Shown: positions 39,872-48,993, counted from the stretch's first letter. The stretch is DNA of 64,000 nucleotides from Ruminiclostridium hungatei (GCF_002051585.1 NZ_MZGX01000007.1:124001-188000), one strand, 5' to 3'. A program made the numbers and translations. The notes: a model not told the origin generated them from the sequence alone.

Positions 39872-41068
39872 TCAAGCCATAGCTTTAATAGCTCTCTTGT
39901 TTTGATACATCTGGCGGTCGGCTTCGTCCAGAAGCCCATCTACCGTAATCTCCAGCTCACCGTCATATTCCGAAAACCCATAGCTTATACTGATTGTATA
40001 GTCTTTATTTGTAAAAGGCTTCAACTGCCTTAATTCCCCGGAAATTCTATTCATAAGCTTCTCAGAGTACTCCATGGTACAGCCCGGAAAAACTATGACA
40101 AATTCATCTCCGCCCAGCCTGCTTATCACGTCGGTTTCCCTTATATTTTTCTTGATAGTGCCTGTTATGGTCTTAATGAGAAAATCCCCTTCCCTATGTC
40201 CCAGCATATCATTAATGACTTTAAGATCATTGACGTCAATATAGCAAATGGTCATGCTCTTTTTTTGTGTTTTGCACAGTTCAATCTGTTCTTCAATAAA
40301 CTTAAGCCCTGAGCCCCTGTTGAGGGTTCCGGTCATTAAATCCTTGAGTGTGTTTGTCTTAAGCCTGTCATATTTAATTTTATTAAGCAAGAAGTAATTT
40401 ATCAGATATATGGTTCCAATTATGGAAGATATCAATACTGCGACAACAAAAATGGCACTTACATATACCGTTCTGCTTTCTTCAATGGCTGACCTGAATT
40501 CAATGGCATAGTTCAGAAGACTGAATACAAATAAAAGGATTACAAATGCAGTTATAAGATTCCCACAGAGTAAAATCATGAATTTTTTATGCTTTTTATA
40601 TATCCTCTTCCGTGCTTTCATAAAGTCATCCGCCATCAATTTCATAATGGCACACGAAAACACAAACTCAGACAAGCCCAAAAAGGTGGTATGCACAAAA
40701 CTGTCCTTAAGCTGGTTCATGCTGAGCCCCAATGGATACGCATAAGCCAGCGCTACCAGCAGGCTGCCCAACCCTACAATCAAAACGCTGAAAACGGCAG
40801 ATATTGCAGTATAGTACATGTTGTACCTGTAAAAGGTCATTACAACAAATACCGCCACAAGGCTGAAACAAATCCATTTGATACCCATATTCAAATCAGG
40901 CATTAATAAATTTATCAGAGTTACAATCGATGCAATGGACAGGCTGCTTAAGGCATAGCTTATCAAAGGAACTTTTTTTAAATCTCTGTTTACTCTGCAT
41001 ATAACCAAGCAAATTATTAATGAAGTTATAAGTGCGGAATAAAATTCCCGGATAACACTTGTCAGCAA
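39872..41068 (-). CDS. membrane diguanylate cyclase (GGDEF)
   Basis: Makes cyclic di-GMP from two GTP. The 398-residue product has seven or so membrane helices in the first ~245 residues and a C-terminal GGDEF domain with the intact motif RLGGDEFVIVF. The inhibitory I-site RETD lies exactly five residues before GGDEF, so product feedback is predicted. No EAL domain is present. The TTG start follows AGGAGTGATCAGAT. A MITE-like repeat lies directly upstream (41097-41236) and is probably in the leader. Confidence 0.92.
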   Translation of the reverse strand: MLTSVIREFYSALITSLIICLVICRVNRDLKKVPLISYALSSLSIASIVTLINLLMPDLNMGIKWICFSLVAVFVVMTFYRYNMYYTAISAVFSVLIVGLGSLLVALAYAYPLGLSMNQLKDSFVHTTFLGLSEFVFSCAIMKLMADDFMKARKRIYKKHKKFMILLCGNLITAFVILLFVFSLLNYAIEFRSAIEESRTVYVSAIFVVAVLISSIIGTIYLINYFLLNKIKYDRLKTNTLKDLMTGTLNRGSGLKFIEEQIELCKTQKKSMTICYIDVNDLKVINDMLGHREGDFLIKTITGTIKKNIRETDVISRLGGDEFVIVFPGCTMEYSEKLMNRISGELRQLKPFTNKDYTISISYGFSEYDGELEITVDGLLDEADRQMYQNKRAIKAMA

Positions 41069-41096
41069 ATCTGATCACTCCTGTTTCCATTTTTGC

Positions 41097-41236
41097 AAAG
41101 TCAATTACAATAGCTAAAGCCGATGGCTTGGGTTTGAGCCTAAATCCACCTTAAGTATAAACTCTTTAAAACCCGAACTGTTGAAACCTTTAAAATAAAA
41201 TGCCTGAAAGCGAAGGTTTCAACCGTAATTGACTTT
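41097..41236. repeat. MITE-like repeat, copy A, with 12-bp terminal inverted repeats
   Basis: A 140-bp segment bounded by AAAGTCAATTAC and its exact complement GTAATTGACTTT. The interior shares clear blocks with 51894-52063 (AAAGCCGAT..., GGGTTTGAG.CT, CCT.AAGT and GCGAAGG near the right end). It has no ORF and no obvious target-site duplication. It begins 28 bp upstream of the diguanylate cyclase start. Confidence 0.75.
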
Positions 41237-41635
41237 ATGATAATTCAAAACGAATATTTAAATGATTAATTAAAAATAAATAATTCAAAATGAATCTTAA
41301 TAATGAATATTATATAATAAGTTTGAAAAAAAATATTGGATATAATTAACAATTTTATTATCCTAATTTCTGTCTAAAATGTCTAAATTTATTTTGCATA
41401 TGGCTTTTTACCGGTTAAATGCCCGCTTTGAGATAAGTTTTATAATTATATTCTGCATTATTTCCCGATATTGTCCAAGTGGCAGCATAAAGGCTTGATA
41501 AGTCAGTGGGAAAAGTATGAAGTTCTTCTTTATGAAACTTTATAATCTCGACTAAATCGATAATAATAATATTCTATAACATTCCTCAGGCATAAACAAG
41601 TAAAAACTGAACAAGTAAAAGCCTTATAAATCAGG
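41237..41635. other. AT-rich gene-free spacer
   Basis: No gene is seen. Two small palindromes of the same type, ATTC-AAAAC-GAAT and ATTCA-AAA-TGAAT, lie about 40 bp apart near 41245 and 41285. AACAAGTAAAA occurs twice near 41595-41620. Base composition is richer in A/T than the genes on either side. Confidence 0.5.
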
Positions 41636-42190
41636 TTATTCCAGCATTTTTCCTAAAAAATAATGGTCATAGGTCATAAGCTTTTTGCCAAGTGGTATAA
41701 ATCCGTTCTCAGTCAATGCACTAATGCGCTGAGAGGCATCAGGTACGGCTTTTGTAAGCATGGCCTTAACATTGAAGGCCGTATAAAAATCATCTCGGGC
41801 AATATTTAAGATATCCCCAATAATCTCCCTGGTTTCACACCTGCTCTGCAAATCAATCCTGAGTACGCCATAATGATTGAATTCATCTTCTGCCAATCTG
41901 TGAAACATTTCTACAGTTCCCACCTTCTCACCGGTGCTGTTTAAGATTACGGTCCATCTGACAAAATACTTGTTCCTGTACGAGAAATCCCAAAACTCAA
42001 TTGCCTGCAGCATTCTTTCAAGGGTTTCATAATGGAAGTCATCTCCGTGGCAGTTGTCAGAATTGAAAAAAGGTACTGCTTCAAGGTCGGAATAACACTT
42101 CAGAAGTTCTTCCGCATCCTCCGCAACAGTTCCTCTTAAACTCACAAGCCCACCGCTATACTGAGGACATTCCTCATAAATATCAAACAT
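41636..42190 (-). CDS. GNAT-family N-acetyltransferase
   Basis: A 184-residue protein with an acetyltransferase-like layout: an N-terminal substrate region (GGLVSLRGTVAEDAEELLKCY), central strands (VRWTVILNSTGEKVGTVEMFHR) and a C-terminal ...SQRISALTENGFIPLGK... segment like that at the acetyl-CoA end of RimJ/RimL-type proteins. The substrate is unknown. The start is uncertain: ATG 42190 has AGAGGACGG upstream, whereas GTG 42235 would add 15 residues and has GGGGG close by. Confidence 0.75.
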   Translation of the reverse strand: MFDIYEECPQYSGGLVSLRGTVAEDAEELLKCYSDLEAVPFFNSDNCHGDDFHYETLERMLQAIEFWDFSYRNKYFVRWTVILNSTGEKVGTVEMFHRLAEDEFNHYGVLRIDLQSRCETREIIGDILNIARDDFYTAFNVKAMLTKAVPDASQRISALTENGFIPLGKKLMTYDHYFLGKMLE

Positions 42191-42309
42191 GTCAACCCGT
42201 CCTCTTTTCATTGAAATATCAGGCCCAATTTTCACAGTGCCCCCGATTATAAAATTATACTATGATACACAAGATATGACAAAGTGGAGGGATAATTGCA
42301 GTTTCAAAG

Positions 42310-42423
42310 GCAACAACTTTGATCTTTATCATTTTCAGAGTCTCTTCTACCTCGACCTGACCAGTTCCTCCAACGCCTATTTGATTATTCCCATTCGTTT
42401 AGCTGTATAATTTTCTCAGACAT
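42310..42423 (-). pseudogene. remnant of an IS256-type transposase N-terminus
   Basis: A GGAGGATTAGGAAC-led ATG at 42423 opens MSEKIIQLNEWE and then stops. A second frame around 42330-42375 reads EELVRS and then, after one more shift, VEETLKM. IS256-family transposases begin with ...IIQLNE... and soon carry ...L(K/V)R.SVEETL.... The piece is short and frameshifted, so it is a relic. The identification rests on these three blocks only. Confidence 0.5.
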
Positions 42424-42446
42424 GTTCCTAATCCTCCATAGTATAT

Positions 42447-42970
42447 TCATCTACTTGTTTCGTCTTTTAACATTTCTCCCACATTATAGGTAAGCATTAT
42501 TTCTTTACCTTTTTTTGTTATTATTTTTACCGATATAATTTCATCTTTATATATTTTTTTTATATCATTTATTGATAATCCCGTTGAATCAAATATTACA
42601 TACTTCACAGCTTGTGCATTGTTTTCTTTATATAGATTGTTACTATCGCTACCACTACCCTTTATAGACCTAATCTTGTCATATCGATCAATCACAAAAA
42701 GATCAGGTATTTGAATATCTTTTTCTTTACAATCTTTTGAATTCACTATATCTATTTGAACAAATATTTTTTTAAGATTTTCAATACTATATTTCTCTAA
42801 AGCATTGCTAGCATATTCTTCATCTGTAATATCTCTCAATTCTATATTTGCCGTTACTTGCGGGTATTTATCTTGAATATAATTAAATAAAAATATAAAT
42901 ATAGTAGATATTATTAAAGTGCTAAAGCAAATTATAATTAAAAAAAATGTTTACCTATTATTTTATTCAT
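42447..42970 (-). pseudogene. small membrane-anchored protein of unknown function, interrupted by a T8 frameshift
   Basis: The ATG at 42970 has GAGG five bases upstream and reads MNKIIGKHFF before a TAA at 42938-42940. One more T in the T8 run would continue into FLIIICFSTLIISTIFIF, a membrane helix, and then into the open frame ending at 42447 (DIQIPDLFVIDRYD..., KKGKEIMLTYNVGEML). The intended product would be about 173 residues: one N-terminal helix and a soluble domain of about 130 residues. The defect could be a real pseudogene, a slippage-controlled gene or a base-calling error. I do not recognise the family. The surroundings are AT-rich and accessory-like. Confidence 0.6.
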
Positions 42971-43131
42971 ATTATCCTCACAAGTATCATTAAAATTTTT
43001 ATACAAGCATCTATCTTTTACAACTTAATGACCTAACTATACTAAAATAAATAGTTAGGCCATTAGTCATACAACATGATATGTAATTAATGGTAAGTTA
43101 TTACTTATATTCTCTTACAAAAAATATATAT

Positions 43132-43938
43132 TTACAGTCTTGGCCATGAATAAAGTGTTATTTGGTCAGCTTTCATGAATTTCGATGGCACTGTTGAAAA
43201 ATTCATATTTAAAGTAGGAGCACTGCCAACCGGCCAGCTTATTCCAAAATTATTGAGTTGTGCACTTGTCCATGTATGTATAAAATCCATTTTTATGTAT
43301 ATTGGCAATTGATCAGGACAAGTATCAAGCCAAAACCACGCTGATCCACTGTATCCACAAAATTTGTTAATTCCTGTTATCCATTTGTCTTGGAAAGTAT
43401 ATGCTACTCCAGATTTACTGATAACAGAAGCACTACCAGCGTTGTCATACAACGTGCCATAATTATCATAAATAGCCATTTGAGCAGGATTTGAAGAAAA
43501 AACATAACCTGTTACAGGGTTCCAATTAGTTTGACACATTGATAATGCTACTCCATCTAAAGCTCCGGCTGAAGTGTCCACTAACCCTATGTCATTCCAA
43601 GTCCAGTATCCAGTTACCAAATATTTAGATGAATATTGATCACGATATGCAGAAATAGATAAAGTTACCGAACCCGGTGCACTCATTGGCGATATATTTC
43701 TACTAGGGTCTGCAATTATTTTATCAGATTTTTCAACACCATTCTTTTTTAAGAACGCATCTACCGCATCTGGACCCTTTGCACCTAATTCCTTTATATT
43801 TTCCTCTAAAAAAGCTCTTCTTTCGTTCCACTTAGCATCTGAATCCTCTTTTGAGCTACTGGCAAAAGAGGGATACAGTAATATTGAAACCATAAGTGAT
43901 ATTACACAAATTGCAGATAATAATTTTTTTATAAACAT
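43132..43938 (-). CDS. secreted protein of unknown function
   Basis: A 268-residue protein with a clear signal peptide (KKLLSAICVISLMVSILLYPSFA, about residues 4-26, split here only to locate it). A charged, helical pro-like region follows (~30-85; EENIKELGAKGPDAVDAFLKK), then a beta-rich aromatic domain (~90-268) with YLVTGYWTWNDIG, four Cys in the second half and a SWP repeat near the end (GISWPVG, YSWPRL). It is rich in Trp, Ser and Asn. I do not recognise the family. GAGAGGATTGGACT precedes the ATG. It follows the broken membrane-protein gene with 160 bp between them; the two could be a secreted effector and its membrane partner, but nothing proves this. Confidence 0.75.
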   Translation of the reverse strand: MFIKKLLSAICVISLMVSILLYPSFASSSKEDSDAKWNERRAFLEENIKELGAKGPDAVDAFLKKNGVEKSDKIIADPSRNISPMSAPGSVTLSISAYRDQYSSKYLVTGYWTWNDIGLVDTSAGALDGVALSMCQTNWNPVTGYVFSSNPAQMAIYDNYGTLYDNAGSASVISKSGVAYTFQDKWITGINKFCGYSGSAWFWLDTCPDQLPIYIKMDFIHTWTSAQLNNFGISWPVGSAPTLNMNFSTVPSKFMKADQITLYSWPRL

Positions 43939-44270
43939 AGTCCAATCCTCTCTTAAAATTTATTCCATTAATCACGCAAATGCTTTGCCATTATTTGTAA
44001 TATTTGCCAATCAATTCTAAATGTGCTCAAATAACAGAATCAAGTTACAGACTTTAGCCTTTTTTCCCATTATTATCATTTCTATCAAAAGATGTCTGCC
44101 ATTTCAGCTTACTTACAGGCAGAATCTTACCACATTATGGTCACATATACAATCAAATACATCCTGCGAGATAATTAAGTTTTATCACAATCTTCCAAAT
44201 ATATACATGTAATTTCCCTATTAAAATCAATTAAGAAATAAAACTGATAAGATATTGGAAGGGAATTAAA
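43939..44270. other. gene-free spacer upstream of the secreted-protein gene
   Basis: It presumably holds the promoter of the secreted-protein gene, but I see no clear -35/-10 pair, no RNA and no coding sequence that looks real. Confidence 0.4.
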
Positions 44271-44316
44271 AACAAAAGGCCATAGCTTCAGGCAAATATT
44301 CACCCAAACTATGGTC
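44271..44316 (-). terminator. terminator of the dnaX-ybaB-recR operon
   Basis: On the minus strand GACCATAG pairs with CTATGGCC (one mismatch). The loop itself is a near-palindrome (GGTGAATATTTGCC), and TTTTGTTTTT follows. It lies about 85 bp beyond the recR stop. Confidence 0.65.
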
Positions 44317-44400
44317 TCGTGACAAAACTTATTTATCCATGATAAAACTATTTATGCTTTTGATCAAACTTAATCATACAAGAACACCTGGCTGCGGCAC

Positions 44401-45000
44401 TCAAATCTCCCGTCTTCCTTCAAATGCCTTGGCCAGCGTAACTTCATCGGCATATTCCAGGTCTCCTCCCACGGGAATACCGTGAGCTATCCTGGTAGTC
44501 TTTATACCCAGAGGCTTGATCAGTTTTGAAATGTACATTGCTGTGGCTTCTCCCTCCACATTGGGGTTGGTGGCCAGAATAACTTCCTTGACCTCTCCTC
44601 CTCCCAATCTTTTGAGCAGCTCCTTTATGCGTATTTCCTCAGGCCCTATGCCCTGCATTGGCGAAATCGCCCCGTGCAGGACATGATACAGCCCCTTGAA
44701 TTCCCTGGTGCGCTCCATGGCCACAACATCCCTTGCCTCCTGGACTACACATATGGCAGCCCTGTCTCTTGAGGTTCCACTGCACAAAGGACATGGGTCC
44801 ACATCGGTGAGATTACTGCAAACCGAGCAATACCTTGTCTTCTGCTTTGCATCCAGTATGGAATTTGCAAGTCCCTGTACTTTTTCCATAGGCATATTTA
44901 TAACGTGAAATGCAAGTCTTTGAGCAGACTTGTGTCCAATACCGGGCAATTTTTGAAATTCTTCTACAAGTTTAGCCACAGGAACTGCGTAATAATCCAT
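44401..45000 (-). CDS. recR: recombination mediator RecR
   Basis: Works with RecF and RecO to load RecA at gaps. The 199-residue product has a helix-hairpin-helix segment ([18 protein letters not shown]), a four-Cys zinc finger ([17 protein letters not shown]) and a Toprim domain ([14 protein letters not shown] ... [15 protein letters not shown]). ATG follows GGGAGGAAAA. It ends the conserved dnaX-ybaB-recR operon. Confidence 0.97.
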   Translation of the reverse strand: MDYYAVPVAKLVEEFQKLPGIGHKSAQRLAFHVINMPMEKVQGLANSILDAKQKTRYCSVCSNLTDVDPCPLCSGTSRDRAAICVVQEARDVVAMERTREFKGLYHVLHGAISPMQGIGPEEIRIKELLKRLGGGEVKEVILATNPNVEGEATAMYISKLIKPLGIKTTRIAHGIPVGGDLEYADEVTLAKAFEGRREI

Positions 45001-45115
45001 TTTTCCTCCCCAGCCGCAGCACTTGCGCAGCAGCTTCCCTTTTTACTTATTATTGACAAAAACGCCCTATGGAGCGCTTTTGTCAAATGTTTTTGAATTA
45101 TATAAAAATTGACTT

Positions 45116-45478
45116 TTAGAACAGGCCCGGGAATCCGCCCATACCACCTGTGATTTTGCCCATCTCAGAATTTGCCAGTTCATCAGCCTTTCTGAGCGCT
45201 TCATTTACTCCACTCAAAATAAGGTCCTGCAGCATTTCCACATCATCCGGATCAACAACCTCAGGCTTTATAATTATTTCCTTGATTTCCTTTTTACCTG
45301 TTGCAACTATTGAAATTGCTCCTCCGCCCACGGAAACCTCAACCGTCTTACCTTCCAATTCCTGCTGGGCCTTTTCCATATCCTTCTGCATCTTTTGTGC
45401 CTGCTTCATCAGGTTATTCATGTTTCCGCCTCCGAAGCCTCCGCCAAAACCGCCTCCCGGGAATCCGCCTTTTGCCAT
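45116..45478 (-). CDS. ybaB: nucleoid-associated protein YbaB/EbfC
   Basis: A small dimeric DNA-binding protein of 120 residues. After a Gly/Phe-rich tail ([15 protein letters not shown]) comes the family core [23 protein letters not shown] (split by position: ~20-42) and a [19 protein letters not shown]-type sheet. The ATG at 45478 has GGAGG eight bases upstream; the ATG three codons earlier abuts it. It stands between dnaX and recR, as in most Firmicutes. Confidence 0.95.
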   Translation of the reverse strand: MAKGGFPGGGFGGGFGGGNMNNLMKQAQKMQKDMEKAQQELEGKTVEVSVGGGAISIVATGKKEIKEIIIKPEVVDPDDVEMLQDLILSGVNEALRKADELANSEMGKITGGMGGFPGLF

Positions 45479-45574
45479 ATATAACATCCTCCTGTTAACT
45501 GGTATATTAAAGTTAGGTTAATAAATAATCAATCAAATAATACCAATTATTTAATTGCTCCTTATTATTATAAC

Positions 45575-47287
45575 TTATTCGTCTATTATATCAAGGTGAA
45601 CATTCAGCTTGCCTGCAATTTCCCTTGCATTTTTAAGCAGCGCGCTTTCCTGCTCCTGATTTTTTTCGGGCAATTGCGCCGGGGTCATTTCATCAAGTTC
45701 CTCTTCGTCTATAAACTTGATGCGTATGGGTCGCCCCAGCTTGCTGCCCACAACATTCATAAGCACCTCAACCTGCTCGGGCTTCGCTATTACAGACTTG
45801 ATTGACCCGGCCCCTGAAGGAAATACTATAAAAACAGTTGCTTCATCTCCCCGGACTGCTCTGGCTGAAGTCAGGTATGTTGCCAGCATCATCCTGCCGC
45901 TGGCTTTCAGTTCCTTCATTACCTCGGGCCAGATTTCCAGCGGCTGATAATCCGACGTTTTCTTCTCGCTCTTGCTGCCGCCGGTGACGGCAGTTACTGC
46001 AGCTACAGGTGCTGCAAAAGGATTTGGGGCACTGCTGCTTTCAGGTATGGGCGGTACACTGTCCAATATTCTGGTGGCTGGTAGCTGCGGTGCGGCGGCA
46101 TCGGGCCTCCTGACCTGGACAGCACCCGCTCCGTTTCTTATTGCATTTTCAAGGTCTGTAAGCCTGTCGGCCAGAGCACGGTTATCCTTGCTTTCCCCGA
46201 AACTTCCCGCGCTGATGGAAATCAGCATCACCTCCAGAAAAACACGCTGGTTCAGAGCGTATTTAAGCTGTGATTCAAAGGCGGACAGTTCCTTTATTAT
46301 GGCAATTATCCTCTCCTTGGTGAAGGCTTCCGACTGCCGCATCATATTCTCCAGATACTGCCTGCTGACATCGATAATATCCGACGGGTTTCTGGTTATC
46401 TTGCAAAGCAGCAGATTCCTAAAGTACATCACAAGATCGGAAGCAAACCTCAGTATATCCCTTCCGTTGGAGGACAGCTTTTCCACACCGCTTACGAGGC
46501 CCTCCACATTTGTATCTTTTATATATTCAACAATCTCTGAAATAAAATCGTCGCTTACAATTCCAATGGCGTCCAGGACATCCTGATGGGTTATATTTTT
46601 ATTTCCCGCTGAAATACATTGGTCCAGAACACTCAAAGCATCCCTCAAAGCACCGTCGGCCAGCCTGGCAATCAGCATTGACGCATCATCGTCCAGTCCT
46701 ATTCCGCTTGCACTGGCTATAGCCTTAACTCTTCCGGAAATGCTTCCAGGGGTGATCTTCCTGAAATCAAACCTCTGGCATCTGGAAAGTATGGTTGCCG
46801 GCAATTTATGGGGATCTGTGGTGGCAAGTATGAAAACCACATGGGCCGGAGGTTCTTCAAGTGTCTTAAGCAGGGCGTTGAAGGCCCCCGCCGACAGCAT
46901 ATGTACCTCATCAATTATATAAACCTTGTACCGTGCCTGGGATGGTGCATAGACCACTTCATCCCTGATTTCTCTTATATTGTCTACACTGTTGTTGGAA
47001 GCCGCATCTATTTCAACCACGTCAAGAATGGAGTCGCTCAATATTCCCCTGCATATTTCGCATTCGTTGCAGGGATCTCCCTCCTTCGTATTCAGGCAGT
47101 TTATTGCCCTGGCAAATATCTTGGCCATTGTTGTCTTTCCTGTACCCCTGGTTCCGCAAAAAAGGTATGCATGCCCTATACGCCCGGACCTTACTGTATT
47201 TTTAATAGTTCTGACCACGTGCTCCTGTTCAACCACATCTTCAAAAACAAGAGGCCTCCATTTTCTGTATAAAGCTGTGTACGACAT
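45575..47287 (-). CDS. dnaX: DNA polymerase III subunits gamma/tau
   Basis: Clamp-loader ATPase that holds the replisome together. The 570-residue product has the Walker A loop GTRGTGKTT, four zinc Cys (CLNTKEGDPCNECEIC), the Walker B/DExH segment IIDEVHMLS, the SRC motif (TILSRCQRFDF), a collar domain to ~360 and a low-complexity tau-like tail with a C-terminal domain (~430-540). ATG follows GGAAGTGGAGT. The SRP RNA gene lies directly upstream, as in Bacillus. Confidence 0.97.
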   Translation of the reverse strand: MSYTALYRKWRPLVFEDVVEQEHVVRTIKNTVRSGRIGHAYLFCGTRGTGKTTMAKIFARAINCLNTKEGDPCNECEICRGILSDSILDVVEIDAASNNSVDNIREIRDEVVYAPSQARYKVYIIDEVHMLSAGAFNALLKTLEEPPAHVVFILATTDPHKLPATILSRCQRFDFRKITPGSISGRVKAIASASGIGLDDDASMLIARLADGALRDALSVLDQCISAGNKNITHQDVLDAIGIVSDDFISEIVEYIKDTNVEGLVSGVEKLSSNGRDILRFASDLVMYFRNLLLCKITRNPSDIIDVSRQYLENMMRQSEAFTKERIIAIIKELSAFESQLKYALNQRVFLEVMLISISAGSFGESKDNRALADRLTDLENAIRNGAGAVQVRRPDAAAPQLPATRILDSVPPIPESSSAPNPFAAPVAAVTAVTGGSKSEKKTSDYQPLEIWPEVMKELKASGRMMLATYLTSARAVRGDEATVFIVFPSGAGSIKSVIAKPEQVEVLMNVVGSKLGRPIRIKFIDEEELDEMTPAQLPEKNQEQESALLKNAREIAGKLNVHLDIIDE

Positions 47288-47352
47288 ACTCCACTTCCTC
47301 TCTGCAATCAGTAGGACAAAACAAATACTTTAAATCCCCAAATACTTTAAAA

Positions 47353-47392
47353 CAAAATGAGCCTGCTCCAAGTTGTAAACTCTGAACAGGCT
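47353..47392. terminator. terminator of the SRP RNA gene
   Basis: AGCCTGTTC pairs with GAGCAGGCT on the minus strand (9 bp, one G-T), followed by CATTTTGTTTT. The reverse direction also has a T-rich tail. Confidence 0.8.
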
Positions 47393-47413
47393 TTCTTTGT
47401 TTTATAAATGAAT

Positions 47414-47681
47414 GGCCGTACACCCATCGTCGATAGAAATACATAGCCGTTACCTTTACAGTTAACTCTAACCAGGTAACCCAGCGGCACACAGAATTAA
47501 CCGCTTACCGCTGCTTCCTTCCGGACCTGACGGGGTTCACAGACTTCTATTGCGCAAGACCCAATTTTCATTGCCACTTATAAAGGGCAGGCACTACATA
47601 CTTAAACCTCTGACAGGAGTTCAATCCTGCTATAGCGGATTGCAGGTACAGGGCACCGCTACCTCCCCATCTAGTACGGCC
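47414..47681 (-). ncRNA. ffs: signal recognition particle RNA, large Bacillus/Clostridium type
   Basis: The ends GGCCGTAC (47674-47681) and GTACGGCC (47414-47421) pair perfectly and bound a 268-nt RNA, the usual length of the large type with an Alu domain. The hallmark helix-8 segment GTCAGGaCCGGAAGGAAGC appears at about 47510-47535, as do the 5' Alu blocks GATGGGGAGGTAGCGG and CCTGTACCTGCAATCCGC. Position before dnaX agrees. It binds Ffh and targets nascent membrane proteins. Confidence 0.95.
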
Positions 47682-47862
47682 AAAATTGGCTTATCGTAAT
47701 GCATACTGACCTACATCAGTCTGTTCAACTTCAGTACACCTTACACATTATAACCTAAATACCTGAGCATAGCAATACATATTGTCCTGTAAATATTTTG
47801 AATACTGCCCGGAAAACAACAAGGCATCGGGGCATTTTAAAAACCTGTGGGTAATTTAGAGC

Positions 47863-47916
47863 AAAAAAAAAGCACCTCAGAATATAAAATATAATAATTC
47901 CTGATAAAATAGGTGC
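47863..47916 (-). terminator. terminator of the DUF350 cluster
   Basis: On the minus strand GCACCT (47911-47916) pairs with AGGTGC (47872-47877), with an inner CAG-AAT/ATT-CTG stem, and T9 follows at 47863-47871. It lies 160 bp beyond the DUF350 gene. Confidence 0.6.
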
Positions 47917-47961
47917 CGTAAGTAACAAAAAACAAATCAATATGTTTAAAGGAGGAACAAA

Positions 47962-48045
47962 ATGAAAAAGCTTATAATGGCTTTACACTTATTATTATAC
48001 CACGTTTTTCCTAAAATAATGTTAAAATTGTATAACAAATATTAA
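47962..48045 (+). CDS. 27-residue hydrophobic/basic peptide, unknown
   Basis: AAAGGAGGAACAAA precedes an ATG, an almost ideal ribosome binding site. The ORF reads MKKLIMALHLLLYHVFPKI and continues MLKLYNKY before TAA: a hydrophobic centre with basic ends. It is on the plus strand within a spacer between two minus-strand genes, with no other plus-strand gene near. It resembles small membrane peptides such as type I toxins, but it could be a decayed signal-peptide start. No antisense RNA was identified. Confidence 0.4.
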   Translation: MKKLIMALHLLLYHVFPKIMLKLYNKY

Positions 48046-48075
48046 TAAAATGTGAATAGAAATTTCACTCATGCC

Positions 48076-48975
48076 TTACATTATAAAGTTAACAATAATA
48101 GCCGCTATCCCCACATAAAGCGCCACCTGTCCTATAGCCGCACCTACATTGTCCTGCTCATATATTTCCTTCCATATATCCACCTTCACAAGATTTGTAA
48201 ATATCAGCTTGAAAAGTACCGACAGTATACCGAAAATAATCAGGCTTACGGCGATTACAAATGCCACAGTCAGCAAATCGAAATCCATACCGTAAAAAGA
48301 CATTACTTCTGAAATTATTGTCTGCACTGCAAAAACAAAACCCAAAAGTCCTATACCTGCGGCAGCGTTATTGTCAATAAAAAGCTCCTTGAAGAGAGTT
48401 GTCCTTCTTCTTAATACCAAGTTGTAACACACCAGTGCCAAAAGCATAAAAACAAGGAATATCATGACTTTCATCAAGATTTCAAGGCCGTTGCCGTTTA
48501 TAATGTTAATAATATCCAAAAACTTTATTATATTAACAAATATAACTGACAGCGATACGGAAAACAGTGCCGCTCCAACATTTTTTTGCTCACAGATCTC
48601 CTTGTTAAGACAAATTTTGCCGTGGGCATCACTTGCGTCAATCAGGTTCACAATAAATTTCGAGCAAAGCCTCAATATGGTCAGAATCGCTATGTAAAAT
48701 ATGGTGTAACCCAGGCATACCGCCAAATCCACAAATATGTTGTCGCTTGCCGCTCCTTTTATGCCGTGGCCTGCAAGGTATAATACCGGAAATACAAAAG
48801 CTCCGATAAATTCAATCCATACCGCCAGGTTGTCTCTTGTAAACAGGGCCTCCTTGAGGCATACATCCCTGAGTATGATATTGTTGTAGATTATCCAGCC
48901 AAGTATGAAGCCAACAGTAAGAATTATAAAGCTGAATGACAGGTCTTTTAAAAAAAAGCTTAAATATTCCAACAT
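48076..48975 (-). CDS. tandem DUF350-family membrane protein
   Basis: A 299-residue integral membrane protein with about eight helices. Four related half-repeats recur: LFTRDNLAVWIEFIGAF, ICEQKNVGAALFSVSLS, LFIDNNAAAGIGLLGF and IYEQDNVGAAIGQVALY, so it contains two DUF350 units. E. coli YjfL has one such unit. Function is unknown; the family travels with envelope-stress or peptide-modification genes. ATG follows GGAGAGATTCAA. It is the last of three minus-strand genes. Confidence 0.85.
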   Translation of the reverse strand: MLEYLSFFLKDLSFSFIILTVGFILGWIIYNNIILRDVCLKEALFTRDNLAVWIEFIGAFVFPVLYLAGHGIKGAASDNIFVDLAVCLGYTIFYIAILTILRLCSKFIVNLIDASDAHGKICLNKEICEQKNVGAALFSVSLSVIFVNIIKFLDIINIINGNGLEILMKVMIFLVFMLLALVCYNLVLRRRTTLFKELFIDNNAAAGIGLLGFVFAVQTIISEVMSFYGMDFDLLTVAFVIAVSLIIFGILSVLFKLIFTNLVKVDIWKEIYEQDNVGAAIGQVALYVGIAAIIVNFIM

Positions 48976-48993
48976 TTGAATCTCTCCAATCCT

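Noticed and set aside
41097-41236. A cyclic-di-GMP riboswitch in front of the diguanylate cyclase
   Set aside because: The conserved GEMM core blocks are absent; the segment is instead bounded by terminal inverted repeats and has a relative in front of yabG.
47755-47940. Minus-strand 61-codon hydrophobic open frame after the DUF350 cluster
   Set aside because: It contains the T9 tract and stem of the cluster terminator, which explains its hydrophobic look.
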